Positions 17,221 through 28,908 of a stretch of DNA of 64,000 nt are shown piece after piece. Position numbers and translations under genes: made by a program. Position 1 is the stretch's first letter, and every line of letters begins with the position of its first letter. Below the pieces are notes generated by a model. The model was not told the DNA's origin. It searched no databases and saw only the letters and a program-made list of their open reading frames with translations. This stretch comes from Pediococcus stilesii (GTDB lineage: Bacteria > Bacillota > Bacilli > Lactobacillales > Lactobacillaceae): contig NZ_JQBX01000011.1 of assembly GCF_001437075.1 (NCBI RefSeq), positions 1 through 64,000 of the forward strand. Direction: 5' to 3'.

Positions 17221-17976
17221 TTGAAACTTATTTCTTGGAACGTAAATGGTTTAAGAGCAGCTGTTAAACATGGATTTATGGATACTTTTAATGAATTGGA
17301 TGCGGATATTTTTTGTGTGCAAGAAACCAAACTACAAGAAGGACAAATTGAATTAGATTTGCCCGGATATCACCAATATTGGAATTACGCTGAAAAAAAG
17401 GGGTATTCAGGAACGGCAATTTTTACAAAACAGGAGCCGTTATCTGTGAATTATGGGATGGGAATTCCAGAACATGATCAAGAAGGGCGACTAATTACGC
17501 TAGAATTTGATAATTTTTACATGATAACTTGTTATACACCTAATTCACAGCCTAAGCTAAAGCGTTTAGAGTACAGAATGAGCTGGGATGATGCTTTTCG
17601 AGAATACGTCGATCATTTAGCTAAAACCAAACCGGTTGTTTTTTGCGGTGACTTGAACGTTGCCCATAATGAAATTGATTTAAAAAATGATAAAACTAAC
17701 CATAAAAATGCGGGTTTTACCGATGAAGAACGAGAAAAGTTTACACAACTACTACAAAGTGGTTTTACAGATACATTTCGACACTTTTACCCAGATCAGG
17801 AAGGAATTTATTCGTGGTGGAGTTATCGGTTTAACGCACGAGCAAACAACGCTGGGTGGCGAATTGACTATTTTGTAAGCTCACAGGAATTGGATGGTCA
17901 ATTAGAAGACGCTAAGATTCACACCGAAATTTTTGGTTCCGATCATTGTCCAGTTGAGTTAGACGTTGATTTATAG
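17221..17976 (+). CDS. exoA: Exodeoxyribonuclease III / AP endonuclease
   Basis: A 251-aa Mg2+-dependent nuclease of the exonuclease-endonuclease-phosphatase fold, used in base-excision repair. Catalytic features: Asn8 (WNVNG), Glu35 (QETKLQ), GDLNVAH, WWSYR, WRIDYF and the terminal GSDHCP. The start codon is TTG, supported by GGGAGG 9 nt upstream. ligA begins 22 bases downstream, so the two repair genes probably share a transcript. Confidence 0.93.
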   Translation: MKLISWNVNGLRAAVKHGFMDTFNELDADIFCVQETKLQEGQIELDLPGYHQYWNYAEKKGYSGTAIFTKQEPLSVNYGMGIPEHDQEGRLITLEFDNFYMITCYTPNSQPKLKRLEYRMSWDDAFREYVDHLAKTKPVVFCGDLNVAHNEIDLKNDKTNHKNAGFTDEEREKFTQLLQSGFTDTFRHFYPDQEGIYSWWSYRFNARANNAGWRIDYFVSSQELDGQLEDAKIHTEIFGSDHCPVELDVDL

Positions 17977-17986
17977 GCATAAGTAG

Positions 17987-20024
<2,038 letters not shown>

Positions 20025-20026
<2 letters not shown>

Positions 20027-20052
20027 AAAAATGGGATTTAATCCCATTTTTT
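20025..20052. terminator. Bidirectional terminator between ligA and gtrA
   Basis: The AAAAAATGGGAT/ATCCCATTTTTT hairpin overlaps the last bases of the convergent gtrA gene. Confidence 0.85.
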
Positions 20053-20457
20053 CTTGTCTTTAAAGACAACTAGTTTACTAAAAGCGTAATTTGAAATAAT
20101 CACGATAATATTATCAATAATTTTAACAATGATATCGTTCCCATGAAGAAGCGACACACCAACAAACATAATGATAATATCGAGAACCAGCGTTGCAGTA
20201 CGCATGAGGAAGAAACGAATTGCTTCAGCAAATAATTCCTTACCAGTTTCAGTATGTGAATTAAAAACCCATAGTTTATTACTAATGTAGGCGACAAGAA
20301 CGGAAGCAAACCACGCAATCACGTTACTAGTTTGATAGAATAGATGTAAGTTTTTTGATAAAATAGCAAAGACGACAATATTAACGAGGGTAGTTATCAC
20401 GCCCCAAAAGAGATATGATAAAACAGGTTTGTATTTGTTGAAAAGTTGCTTAAGCAT
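20038..20457 (-). CDS. gtrA: GtrA-family membrane protein (putative lipid-linked sugar flippase)
   Basis: A 139-aa protein with four predicted helices and the GtrA fold (SYLFWGVITTLVNIVVF ... SNKLWVF ... SNYAFSKLVVF). Such proteins are thought to flip undecaprenyl-phosphate-sugar to the outer face. GGAGAT lies 8 nt before the ATG. It is divergent from the GT2 gene and near a GT-C-like gene, completing a three-component glycosylation set. Confidence 0.88.
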   Translation of the reverse strand: MLKQLFNKYKPVLSYLFWGVITTLVNIVVFAILSKNLHLFYQTSNVIAWFASVLVAYISNKLWVFNSHTETGKELFAEAIRFFLMRTATLVLDIIIMFVGVSLLHGNDIIVKIIDNIIVIISNYAFSKLVVFKDKKKWD

Positions 20458-20556
20458 AAATTCATCTCCGAATTAATTGTAAAGTTAACTTATTAAGTAA
20501 AACACGAATTTCAGAAAAAGGAAAGATTGTTTAGGAGTTTAGATAGGTGAAGCAGG

Positions 20557-21483
20557 TTGAAAAAGTTATCAGTAATCGTTCCAGCATATAATGAAGAAGA
20601 AACAGTAGAGATTTTTTATAATGAATTTGCAAAAGTTGAACGGCAAATGGACGTTGAATCAGAATTGATTTTTATCGATGATGGTTCAAAGGATAATACG
20701 CTGGCCGAATTAAAAAAATTGCAAGAGTTACATAGCGAGGTTCATTACATCAGTTTTTCACGAAACTTTGGGAAAGAAGCAGCATTGTATGCTGGACTTC
20801 AAAAAGCCGATGGAGACTACGTAGCAGTAATGGATGTCGATTTACAAGATCCACCAGAATTATTACCAAAAATGGTTGGAATTGTTGAAAAGGGTGAGTA
20901 TGATGCCGTAGCTACTCGGCGTCAAGATCGCGACGGTGAGAGTAAGGTTCGCTCGTTTTTTGCCCGTAAGTTTTATAAATGGATTAATAAAGTCAGCTCA
21001 CTAGAGTTAGTTGATGGTGCCCGTGATTTTCGTGTAATGACACGGCAAATGGTCGATAATATCCTATCAATGCAAGAACGCGAGCGTTTTAGCAAGGGAC
21101 TATTTAACTGGGTCGGATTTAACACATACTATATTTCTTACGAAAATCGTGAACGAGTGGCTGGTAGTACCTCGTGGTCATTCTGGGGATTATTAAAGTA
21201 TGCCATTGAAGGCTTTATTTCATTTTCAACCGCGCCACTAGCGTTTGTCACTTCAGCGGGAGTCGCAACATGTCTGTTAGCAATACTGGGAGCAATCATT
21301 GTTGTCGTTCGAGCCATGATTTTCCCTGGCACCTCGGCTTTTGGCTGGCCATCTTTAGCAGTAATTATTTTATTTTTCAGTGGTGTGCAATTGCTAAGCC
21401 TTGGAATTATCGGACGCTACATTGCCGAAATTTATTTAGAGGTTAAGAAGCGGCCGGTGTATATTGTGAAGGAAGAAAAATAG
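20557..21483 (+). CDS. gtrB: Polyprenyl-phosphate glycosyltransferase, GT2 (GtrB/CsbB type)
   Basis: A 308-aa GT2 enzyme. The nucleotide-sugar site is clear (VPAYNEEE, DDGSKDNT at 41-48, DVDLQDPP from 93). Two C-terminal membrane helices follow (about 230-300), as in GtrB, CsbB and dolichol-phosphate-mannose-like synthases. It makes undecaprenyl-phosphate-sugar on the cytoplasmic face for extracellular glycosylation. The start is TTG 20557, with AGGTG 8 nt upstream. The sugar is unknown. Confidence 0.9.
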   Translation: MKKLSVIVPAYNEEETVEIFYNEFAKVERQMDVESELIFIDDGSKDNTLAELKKLQELHSEVHYISFSRNFGKEAALYAGLQKADGDYVAVMDVDLQDPPELLPKMVGIVEKGEYDAVATRRQDRDGESKVRSFFARKFYKWINKVSSLELVDGARDFRVMTRQMVDNILSMQERERFSKGLFNWVGFNTYYISYENRERVAGSTSWSFWGLLKYAIEGFISFSTAPLAFVTSAGVATCLLAILGAIIVVVRAMIFPGTSAFGWPSLAVIILFFSGVQLLSLGIIGRYIAEIYLEVKKRPVYIVKEEK

Positions 21484-21526
21484 AGGGCTTGGTAAAGTAA
21501 TCCTTTACCAAGTCCTCTATTTTTTA
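21482..21526. terminator. Terminator between GT2 and DUF6056 genes
   Basis: A 16-bp stem (21482-21497 with 21503-21518) including G:U pairs, with T-runs on both strands. Confidence 0.85.
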
Positions 21527-21546
21527 ATTTTAGTAAAACTATTTTC

Positions 21547-23049
21547 CTATTTAATGAACTTATCTTTATTCCATTTATCAAAAGATACAAAAACCAATTT
21601 TTGTTTATTGGAGATATGCATACGTTTTTTATACATTGAATATTGAAATCTTGATGGAGAAGGTGAACTATCCCAAACAAATTGTTCAAAAGGAAGTTTT
21701 CTGACATATATGGTACTCTCTTTTTTTGCGAGTTGTTGGCGAATAACTTGAGCACGGGAGTGATAGACATAGCCGTTTAATCCCATGATGGAAAGTATAA
21801 ATATCATCGAGAATATGCCATAAAAATTGACGATATGAATTGCCTCACGAGAGGGATTGCTAGCAAAAATTACGTTCACAGTATCTAAAGTCGCAATAAT
21901 AATGAATGCGATGGTATTAAATGCACATCGCGGTCCATAGGGCGTGATTGCGACGAAAGGAGCAGATAATAGTACTGCAGATACAATATAAAACCCAAGT
22001 CGTTTATTTAGTCCATCATTTTGAATGAAAAACACTACTGAAATAATTAACGCCAGTACATAAATGATGCTGAAAATAGCAAGTAGTTGATTAATTGTTG
22101 TCGTATTGAAATTTGAAGATGGAAATAGATTACGAATAAAAGCAGCAAAGAGAGAATAACTTAATAACGTAAAACTGGTGAGCCATTTTAAAATTGTATT
22201 TCCAAAATCATTTCTGTACATTAATACAATCAAAGAGATGCTCAGGACCAATAACAAAAGCCCATTTTGCTGGAACACATACTTTGCCATCTGATTTGTG
22301 TACATATTAATGGCTTGGTGAATTAATCCATTGTCGGCGGTGTGTCTAAATGAATCTTGTCCAGTAAAAATTCTAATGTAAACAGGGTTAAGAAACATGA
22401 CAGCACTACCAATTACGAGACCTAAGATGTAAGAGCAATTAAGTAATAATTTTTTACGATTTTTGTTTAAATAAAATATAGATCCTAAAGCGAGACACCA
22501 TAGGTAAAAGGTGACATGTTCAATTACCAGAGCAGATAGTAAGCCCAACATGAAGAGCCCAAAGTAATATACGGGATTAGACTTTGCGTTTTCCTTAAAA
22601 TCCTTAACAAGCCAGTATATATAAATAAAAATTAAAAGCATTCCAAATATGTAGTTAATAAATCCGGCAAACCAGCCAAATGATTGAGAGAAAACCTGTG
22701 TGGAGATGGTTAAATACAGTCCCGTAGCGAATAGGAAATGCCAACTAGTAGCTTTTTTATTAGGAATAGTGATTTTGACTGATAAATAGACCAGTAACGT
22801 ATTTACGAGGGCATATATTGGGATTCTCATGTAAGACAATCTAGTAATAAGTATCTCTAAGGTATTACTAAATAACCTCCCGTTATAACCCACGAATCCG
22901 GTTGTTAGACGACGAATGCCAATTTGCGATCCCCAAGTCCAATCATCACCAGTTAATGGGACAACTGTGCCTAGACAAAGGAAAAAAATTAAAATTATAA
23001 TTAACGTCCAAGCCGATTTATAATAGTCGTCGCGTTTTTCTAAGTCCAA
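21547..23049 (-). CDS. DUF6056-like multi-spanning membrane protein, probable GT-C glycosyltransferase
   Basis: A 500-aa protein with about 11-12 hydrophobic helices and a soluble tail of roughly 70 residues. An acidic pair in the first extracellular loop (GDDWTWG, about 34-40) matches the position of the GT-C catalytic acid. It starts at TTG 23049, with AAGGAG about 10 nt upstream. With GtrA and GtrB alongside, it is the likely third component, moving the sugar from lipid carrier to a wall or lipoteichoic polymer. That acceptor is inferred from the neighbours, not shown. Confidence 0.7.
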   Translation of the reverse strand: MDLEKRDDYYKSAWTLIIILIFFLCLGTVVPLTGDDWTWGSQIGIRRLTTGFVGYNGRLFSNTLEILITRLSYMRIPIYALVNTLLVYLSVKITIPNKKATSWHFLFATGLYLTISTQVFSQSFGWFAGFINYIFGMLLIFIYIYWLVKDFKENAKSNPVYYFGLFMLGLLSALVIEHVTFYLWCLALGSIFYLNKNRKKLLLNCSYILGLVIGSAVMFLNPVYIRIFTGQDSFRHTADNGLIHQAINMYTNQMAKYVFQQNGLLLLVLSISLIVLMYRNDFGNTILKWLTSFTLLSYSLFAAFIRNLFPSSNFNTTTINQLLAIFSIIYVLALIISVVFFIQNDGLNKRLGFYIVSAVLLSAPFVAITPYGPRCAFNTIAFIIIATLDTVNVIFASNPSREAIHIVNFYGIFSMIFILSIMGLNGYVYHSRAQVIRQQLAKKESTIYVRKLPFEQFVWDSSPSPSRFQYSMYKKRMHISNKQKLVFVSFDKWNKDKFIK

Positions 23050-23168
23050 TATAAATACACTCCTTTAAAATATGGAACTATCATTAAAAAATATTCACAA
23101 TAATGTATTATAATATATGATGTTGTTTTTTTATATCTTTATATTATTAATACATATTTTTAAGTAGA

Positions 23169-23197
23169 TTGACGTTTACACAGAATGTGATTATACT
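23169..23197 (+). promoter_or_regulatory. Promoter of tagGH
   Basis: TTGACG (23169-23174), a 17-nt spacer and TATACT (23192-23197), 45 bases before tagG. Confidence 0.75.
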
Positions 23198-23241
23198 GTT
23201 GCAAGCGTCATGATTCATTTTAAAGGAGTAACAGTTAAAAT

Positions 23242-24057
23242 ATGAATACAATGTTTAAAATAATTGGCGATCAATTTGCTAACTTTAAAATTATTCGTCG
23301 AATGGCAAAATATGATGATCGTGCCACCTATCAAAGTCATTACTTGGGATTAACGTGGGAGTTCTTGAACCCACTAATCCAAATAGGAATTTATTATTTA
23401 GTATTTGGGGTTGCGTTAAAGCGTGGAGATCCTATGCCCGGGATCCCATATTTACCCTGGATGGTAACCGGAATTGCTCCTTGGTTATACATGAATAAAA
23501 CCACTCTAGATGCTTCAAAGAGCGTGTACCAACAAGTTGGATTAGTTTCAAAAATGAAATTTCCAATCAATGTGTTGCCGTCAATTAAAATTATGGGAAA
23601 TTTATATAGTTTCTGGACGATGATGGCCTTTGCTGTATTTTTAATGTTTTTAAACCACATTTGGCCGACGATATCATGGATTCAGTTTATTTATTACTTT
23701 ATCTGTATGATAGCACTGATGTATTCTTTAGGAATTTTTAACTCCACAGTAAGTGTATTAGTTCGAGATTGGCAAATTGCACTTCAATCAGTACTAAGAA
23801 TGTTATTTTATATGAGTGGTGTATTGTTTAATTTTGTTACTTCGAATTTTCCTCCGGTATTAGTACGTGTTTTAGAGGTCAATCCTTTTTACTATATTAT
23901 TAACGGAATGCGGGAATCATTACTTTCGAAAGGGTGGGTATGGCAACAACCCAATTTAAATTTAACGATTACATTTTGGCTTTTTGTATTCATCATGATG
24001 ACAATTGGAAGTTATTTGCATAATAAATTCCGTGCAAATTTTGTTGATTTAATTTAA
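23242..24057 (+). CDS. tagG: Teichoic acid ABC exporter permease
   Basis: A 271-aa ABC-2 type permease with six helices. The N-terminal cytoplasmic region ends in LGLTWEFLNP, and the C-terminal NPFYYIINGMRE is typical of TagG/TarG. It moves undecaprenyl-linked wall teichoic acid across the membrane with TagH, which begins 15 bases later. Confidence 0.92.
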   Translation: MNTMFKIIGDQFANFKIIRRMAKYDDRATYQSHYLGLTWEFLNPLIQIGIYYLVFGVALKRGDPMPGIPYLPWMVTGIAPWLYMNKTTLDASKSVYQQVGLVSKMKFPINVLPSIKIMGNLYSFWTMMAFAVFLMFLNHIWPTISWIQFIYYFICMIALMYSLGIFNSTVSVLVRDWQIALQSVLRMLFYMSGVLFNFVTSNFPPVLVRVLEVNPFYYIINGMRESLLSKGWVWQQPNLNLTITFWLFVFIMMTIGSYLHNKFRANFVDLI

Positions 24058-24072
24058 TCGAGGATTTTAAAA

Positions 24073-25134
24073 ATGGATAATTCATATAAAATAAAATTAG
24101 AGAATGTTACAAAAGAGTATGATCTTTTTAGAACTAAGAGTGATAAATTAAAAAATTTTTTTAACATTGGTAAAGTTGATGTCCCACATTTTTGGTCGCT
24201 CAAAGGCATTAGTCTGGCTATCAAACCCGGTGAAACTTTTGGGATTATAGGGGTTAATGGATCTGGAAAATCGACCATTTCAAATATTATTTCTGGAATT
24301 ATTCCTCAAACCACTGGAACTGTGGATGTTAGAGGAGATACGTCAATTATTGCAATTGGAGCGGGATTAAAGAAGAATTTAACAGGAGCCGAAAATATTC
24401 GTTTAAAAGGATTAATGCAAGGACTAACAATTAAGGAAATTGATGATGTCCGAGATTCAATTATCGATTTTGCGGATATAGGAACGTTTATTAATCAGCC
24501 CGTTAAAGATTATTCTAGTGGAATGCGTTCACGTTTAGGTTTTGCCATAGCAGTGCACATTAATCCTGACATTATGATAATTGACGAGGCGTTATCCGTT
24601 GGAGATGATACTTTCTATCAAAAATGTGTGGATAAAATCATGGAATTTAAAAAGCAAGGTAAGACGATTTTATTTGTTAGTCATTCTCTAAGTCAGGTGA
24701 AAATGATTTGTGATCGAGTTGCTTGGATGCATTTTGGAGAGTTACGAGAAGTGGGTGATACTGATGAAGTTATATCGCATTATCGCCAATTCTCTAGTAG
24801 TTTTAAGAAAAAAACTGCTAAAGAACGAAAAAAATATCAACAAGATAAGAAACGACAACAAATTGAATTTAGTATTGATGGATATCAACAATCATTGATT
24901 AACGATCAGGTTGAAGTTGGCGTGGAAGTTAAACAAGCCGAAAAAAATATACAAAAACGAATGTATGGGCAGGTATTGCCTGATAAAATGTCAATAGCGA
25001 CAAGGATGGTTGTTATTATCGCTATTTTGGCCTTCATATTTTTTGCAATGGTTAATGTGTCGGGACATTCTATAACAAAGTCCTTAGAGAGTCCTTCTAC
25101 CTTGATTCATCCGGTTCAACATAAAGTACGATAA
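24073..25134 (+). CDS. tagH: Teichoic acid ABC exporter ATP-binding protein
   Basis: A 353-aa ATPase: Walker A GVNGSGKST at 60-68, signature YSSGMRS at 147-153, Walker B IMIIDEA at 167-173. After the ATPase domain there is a charged coiled segment (about 245-300) and one membrane helix (about 311-328) with a short outer tail. B. subtilis TagH has a longer extracellular domain, so this is a short-tail form. GAGGA precedes the ATG. Confidence 0.92.
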   Translation: MDNSYKIKLENVTKEYDLFRTKSDKLKNFFNIGKVDVPHFWSLKGISLAIKPGETFGIIGVNGSGKSTISNIISGIIPQTTGTVDVRGDTSIIAIGAGLKKNLTGAENIRLKGLMQGLTIKEIDDVRDSIIDFADIGTFINQPVKDYSSGMRSRLGFAIAVHINPDIMIIDEALSVGDDTFYQKCVDKIMEFKKQGKTILFVSHSLSQVKMICDRVAWMHFGELREVGDTDEVISHYRQFSSSFKKKTAKERKKYQQDKKRQQIEFSIDGYQQSLINDQVEVGVEVKQAEKNIQKRMYGQVLPDKMSIATRMVVIIAILAFIFFAMVNVSGHSITKSLESPSTLIHPVQHKVR

Positions 25135-25196
25135 AAAGATGCTGAAAAATGTTTAACCTTGTAAATAAAATAACATAGAACTTTAATCTCATACTT

Positions 25197-25240
25197 AAAT
25201 AGCTTTACTCCGATATTTATCAGGAGTAAAGCTATTTTTA
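25197..25240 (+). terminator. Rho-independent terminator of tagGH
   Basis: 15-bp perfect arms (25197-25211 and 25223-25237) with a T-run. Confidence 0.88.
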
Positions 25241-25287
25241 TGCCGAAATTCTGTTAACTTATTGCAAACGTTTAATTTTTGAAGTAT

Positions 25288-25351
25288 AAAAAAATCCCTC
25301 CATGATCAGCCAGAAGAATTAAGTGTTTCGTCTGCTGATAATAGAAGGATT
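25288..25351 (-). terminator. Probable terminator of the double-domain tagF gene
   Basis: Read leftward: AATCC/GGATT outer and ATCAGC/GCTGAT inner pairs, followed by a seven-T run. The stem is interrupted. Confidence 0.55.
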
Positions 25352-25392
25352 AACATAAAGTAATTTATGAATTTAGGTGTTTTTTAAACTTG

Positions 25393-28300
25393 TTACTTAA
25401 AGAAATCTTTATAAACGGTCTCCGCAGTGTTGGGTCCATCAAAAGGAATAAATTTATTCTGGAAATCTTTATACAGAGCACCATAGGTATCCCAATAAGT
25501 TTCGTTATTCGCAATGGCATTTAACAGTTCATCCGAAGTTTTAACGATCGGACCAGGAACCTCTTTTTCAAAGTCAAAATAAACGCCCCTTAAATCGAGA
25601 TATTTTTCTAGATCGTAGGTGAAGAAATACATTGGACGATTAACGTTGAGGTAATCAAACATAACGGATGAATAATCTGTGACCAGCATATCACTTGCCA
25701 GCATTAATTCTTGGATATTTGGGTACGTAGAGACGTTAATAATATTGTGTTGCATTTCAGCCGGGATTGATAATTTAGAAGCAACGATCACGTGCTGACG
25801 CATTAAAAGGACATAATTATCGCCAAGTTTCTTTTCAAATTGCTCAAAGTCAATCTCATTTTCCATGACAAATTTTTTGCCACTTTTTTCATAGTCTCTA
25901 AATGTTGGAGCGTACAAAATCACTTTTTTATCAGCAGGAATACCCAAATCTTTTCGAACGTGCTCACGAATATTATTTGAATCGGAGCTGTAAAAAACAT
26001 CATTTCTTGGATAACCCTTTTCAATAACGGAACCATCATATTGAAATGCAGATCGAAATGCACTAGTAGCATATGGAGAAGGAGAAACAAGCTTACTCCA
26101 TTGATCTTTGGCATGCGTAACTCTCTTTAAGTAAGAATCATCGCGCCCCTCAATAATGGTTTGATCATGTTGCATTTTTTTCAAGGGCGTACCATGCCAA
26201 GTTTGAAGGTATGATATTTCCTTGCGCTTGGTTATATAAGTGGGAAAATTTTGATTATTTACCCAATATTTACTTGTTGCAAGATATTTATAATATTCAA
26301 AAGAAAGACGTTTGATGACTTTAGTATCGGGGTTCGCTTTCAATGGCATGTTATTATTGGAAACCCAAATGTACTCATAAGGTTCATTATTTTCTACCAT
26401 CTTTTCGTAGATAGCCCGTGGACTGTCCTCGAAACGTTTTCCAAGACTACTTTCAAATAAAATTTGATTTTCTTTAACGGGTAAAGTGTGTGACCAGATC
26501 CAATATAATTTTTTCATAGTTGGGAAGTAGTGTTTACTTCTCCTAAATCGGCGTTTTATTCTTAAATAAAGTGGGTCATCCTGTACTTTTTGTTTTAAAG
26601 TTTTATTTTTAAGGTTGACTATAGCCTTGTAAATCCTCTCGCTTGAATGAGTGTCTCGATTAGCAATGAAGGAATCTGCCTTTGTAACGTATTCGGGTTC
26701 CATAGAGAAATTGTTTGCGGCAGAGTTATTTAGTTCATTAAATAGGTTATCAAGGTTATCAACAATTGGACCAGGTAATTCATTGTCTAAATCAAGGTGG
26801 GAAGGATACTTACCCAAAAAACGATTTCGATCAAATTGATAATATAAAACGGGTTTGTGTAGAAAACTAAAATCAAAGGCCACGCTCGAATAATCAGTAA
26901 GCATCATCATACTTTCCTTGATTAAAGCCTGGACGTCAACCTTACCTTGATTTATTAATGTTGCCGGAACGTCTTTAAAATAGTCGATATAATCTTGCAT
27001 GTTCGGGTGTAGACAAAAAATAATTTTGAGATTGTTTTTTTCACTAAATGCTTTTAATCGTGGATCAAATAACAAAGCGCGATACCTTTCTAAATATTCA
27101 CTTTGTTCGAATTGCTCTGCGTTCGTAATCCAATCTCGCCAAGTAGGAATGATTAATAATTGACGCTTTACTTTAATGTCATTTTTAAATAAGGTGTCAA
27201 ATCGGGCCAGACCGGTGACTGCAACCTCCGATTTGGAATAGCCAAGGTCAGTCATCGCAATTCCTTTTTCTTTTGGAGAACTAGTTATAAATAAATCTGT
27301 GTAGAATTCATTGACCGATTTAGCATAAATTGGGGCTATATTCTTGGTTCCAAACACACCATGTTGTAAAAAAATCTTTTTTGCTTTGATGTGTTTAATA
27401 TACTCTTTGCTTCTAATTGGATAAAGAGAGTCTGGATGGTGAGTTCCACAAATGTATTTTGCTTGGATAACTTTCTCAAAATGCTCTTTAGAGTTAAAAA
27501 AGATTACATGACCTAAGGGATCAACGTTACGTCTCTCAATTGAATTCTTACGTATCACATAGTAGGCATTAATCTCTGGGTGATTTTCCCGAAGATACTT
27601 GAAAAAATGGTATCCATTGTCTTGTGCTTTATACGAACGCTCTCCGATAATCCAAATATCTTTTTCTTCTCCAGATTTTGCAACGCTGTTCCAATTGTTT
27701 TTATTTGATCGAAAATAATCATAAGCCTCTTTGTCGTATACATTGAACGTAAACGACAAATTTGTAGCCTTGAGAGTGAAATAAGGAACCAGGGAGTACC
27801 ATTGGTTATTTTGTGAATCAAATGAAGCCAATTCACCCTTCATAAAATAATCGACTAGAAATTTTGGATTTCCCACTCTAAAAGTAGATGAAGAATCATT
27901 TTGATTTAAATTAACAACAAAGAAAAGATCTAAACTAAGTTCCTCTGTTTGCTTAAGATTTTTTAGATAATCTAAGACGTAATCCATTTGTATAAAGACT
28001 TCATATTCATAGCGAAAAGATTTATTACTTTTAATCGGTGCTGATTTAATTTTTACGGGAAAAGATATTTTTTGTTTACCGCCGCGTTCAATCATTTCAA
28101 CGTGACAATCCAGTAAACTAAAGTAATTTAATTTGATCTCTCCCTTGATTTTCATTTCTTTTTCATGAATATCAAGTTTTGTTATCATTCGATGGCGCAA
28201 GTACTGTGAAGGCCTAACTTCTTGATCGATTAGAATCGCTAAAGCATTTTTTTTAGTTACGTATACATTTAAAAAATGTAAATTGGCACTATCGTAAACC

Positions 28301-28683
28301 TTATGGAAATTATCTAGAGACCATTTCTTTTTAAAAGGAACTCTTAAAGACGTATGGTATTCCTCAAACGTGGGTTCTGATTGAACGTCGTCTGAACTGG
28401 GAAAAGATTCGATCGTGTAGTTAGATTGAATAATAACTTTAGATGAACTTTCATCAGTTAGTGGCAAGCCTCTTTTAAATCGGTCATCTAGAAATTCGCC
28501 TAGATCAATTTGAAATTCATATCCTTTATAATCGGGATCATCAATAGGAAATTCATTAATTTTAGTTAATGGTACAGAGCTAACGTCATCTACTAAATTT
28601 AAAGATAGGTTTTTAAAGTCTGTTCTTTCAAACATTCTGATGTTTAGTACATTTTTTATTAAATTTACTTCAAGCTGTTTCAT
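25393..28683 (-). CDS. Tandem-domain CDP-glycerol glycerophosphotransferase (TagF-like)
   Basis: A 1096-aa cytoplasmic or peripheral enzyme. Residues 1 to about 340 have no motif I recognise (beta-rich looking). Two glycerophosphotransferase domains follow. The first has FLQHGVFGTKN near 441 and TDYSSVAFDF near 594. The second has TWHGTPLKK near 829 and TDYSSVMFDY near 1001. Such enzymes move glycerol-phosphate from CDP-glycerol to a growing teichoic acid chain. The first domain has QHGVFG where the second has TWHGTP, so the two may differ in acceptor. ATG 28683 has GGGAG 8 nt upstream. Confidence 0.88.
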   Translation of the reverse strand: MKQLEVNLIKNVLNIRMFERTDFKNLSLNLVDDVSSVPLTKINEFPIDDPDYKGYEFQIDLGEFLDDRFKRGLPLTDESSSKVIIQSNYTIESFPSSDDVQSEPTFEEYHTSLRVPFKKKWSLDNFHKVYDSANLHFLNVYVTKKNALAILIDQEVRPSQYLRHRMITKLDIHEKEMKIKGEIKLNYFSLLDCHVEMIERGGKQKISFPVKIKSAPIKSNKSFRYEYEVFIQMDYVLDYLKNLKQTEELSLDLFFVVNLNQNDSSSTFRVGNPKFLVDYFMKGELASFDSQNNQWYSLVPYFTLKATNLSFTFNVYDKEAYDYFRSNKNNWNSVAKSGEEKDIWIIGERSYKAQDNGYHFFKYLRENHPEINAYYVIRKNSIERRNVDPLGHVIFFNSKEHFEKVIQAKYICGTHHPDSLYPIRSKEYIKHIKAKKIFLQHGVFGTKNIAPIYAKSVNEFYTDLFITSSPKEKGIAMTDLGYSKSEVAVTGLARFDTLFKNDIKVKRQLLIIPTWRDWITNAEQFEQSEYLERYRALLFDPRLKAFSEKNNLKIIFCLHPNMQDYIDYFKDVPATLINQGKVDVQALIKESMMMLTDYSSVAFDFSFLHKPVLYYQFDRNRFLGKYPSHLDLDNELPGPIVDNLDNLFNELNNSAANNFSMEPEYVTKADSFIANRDTHSSERIYKAIVNLKNKTLKQKVQDDPLYLRIKRRFRRSKHYFPTMKKLYWIWSHTLPVKENQILFESSLGKRFEDSPRAIYEKMVENNEPYEYIWVSNNNMPLKANPDTKVIKRLSFEYYKYLATSKYWVNNQNFPTYITKRKEISYLQTWHGTPLKKMQHDQTIIEGRDDSYLKRVTHAKDQWSKLVSPSPYATSAFRSAFQYDGSVIEKGYPRNDVFYSSDSNNIREHVRKDLGIPADKKVILYAPTFRDYEKSGKKFVMENEIDFEQFEKKLGDNYVLLMRQHVIVASKLSIPAEMQHNIINVSTYPNIQELMLASDMLVTDYSSVMFDYLNVNRPMYFFTYDLEKYLDLRGVYFDFEKEVPGPIVKTSDELLNAIANNETYWDTYGALYKDFQNKFIPFDGPNTAETVYKDFFK

Positions 28684-28843
28684 GAAATTTTCTCCCAATA
28701 TTGAACATTATTGTTAAAGGTTTTATAAGTGTATATGCGGTAAGCTTTTATTGGCATCAACGTTTGTAATTTTACCACAATTTCATAACTCATAAAATTT
28801 TTCGAGAAGTATCGTAAGTGTGATAATGCGTGCCACACACGCC

Positions 28844-28872
28844 TTGAGGTCTGAACAATAATTGTTTATACT
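28844..28872 (+). promoter_or_regulatory. Promoter of the GT39-like gene
   Basis: TTGAGG (28844-28849), a 17-nt spacer and TATACT (28867-28872). Confidence 0.6.
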
Positions 28873-28908
28873 CAAAAAAGTCTAAAATCGAATTTGGGAA
28901 GGGTAAAC

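Noticed and set aside
24710-24898. 62-codon ORF inside tagH
   Set aside because: Shadow frame of the ATPase gene with no independent start signals.
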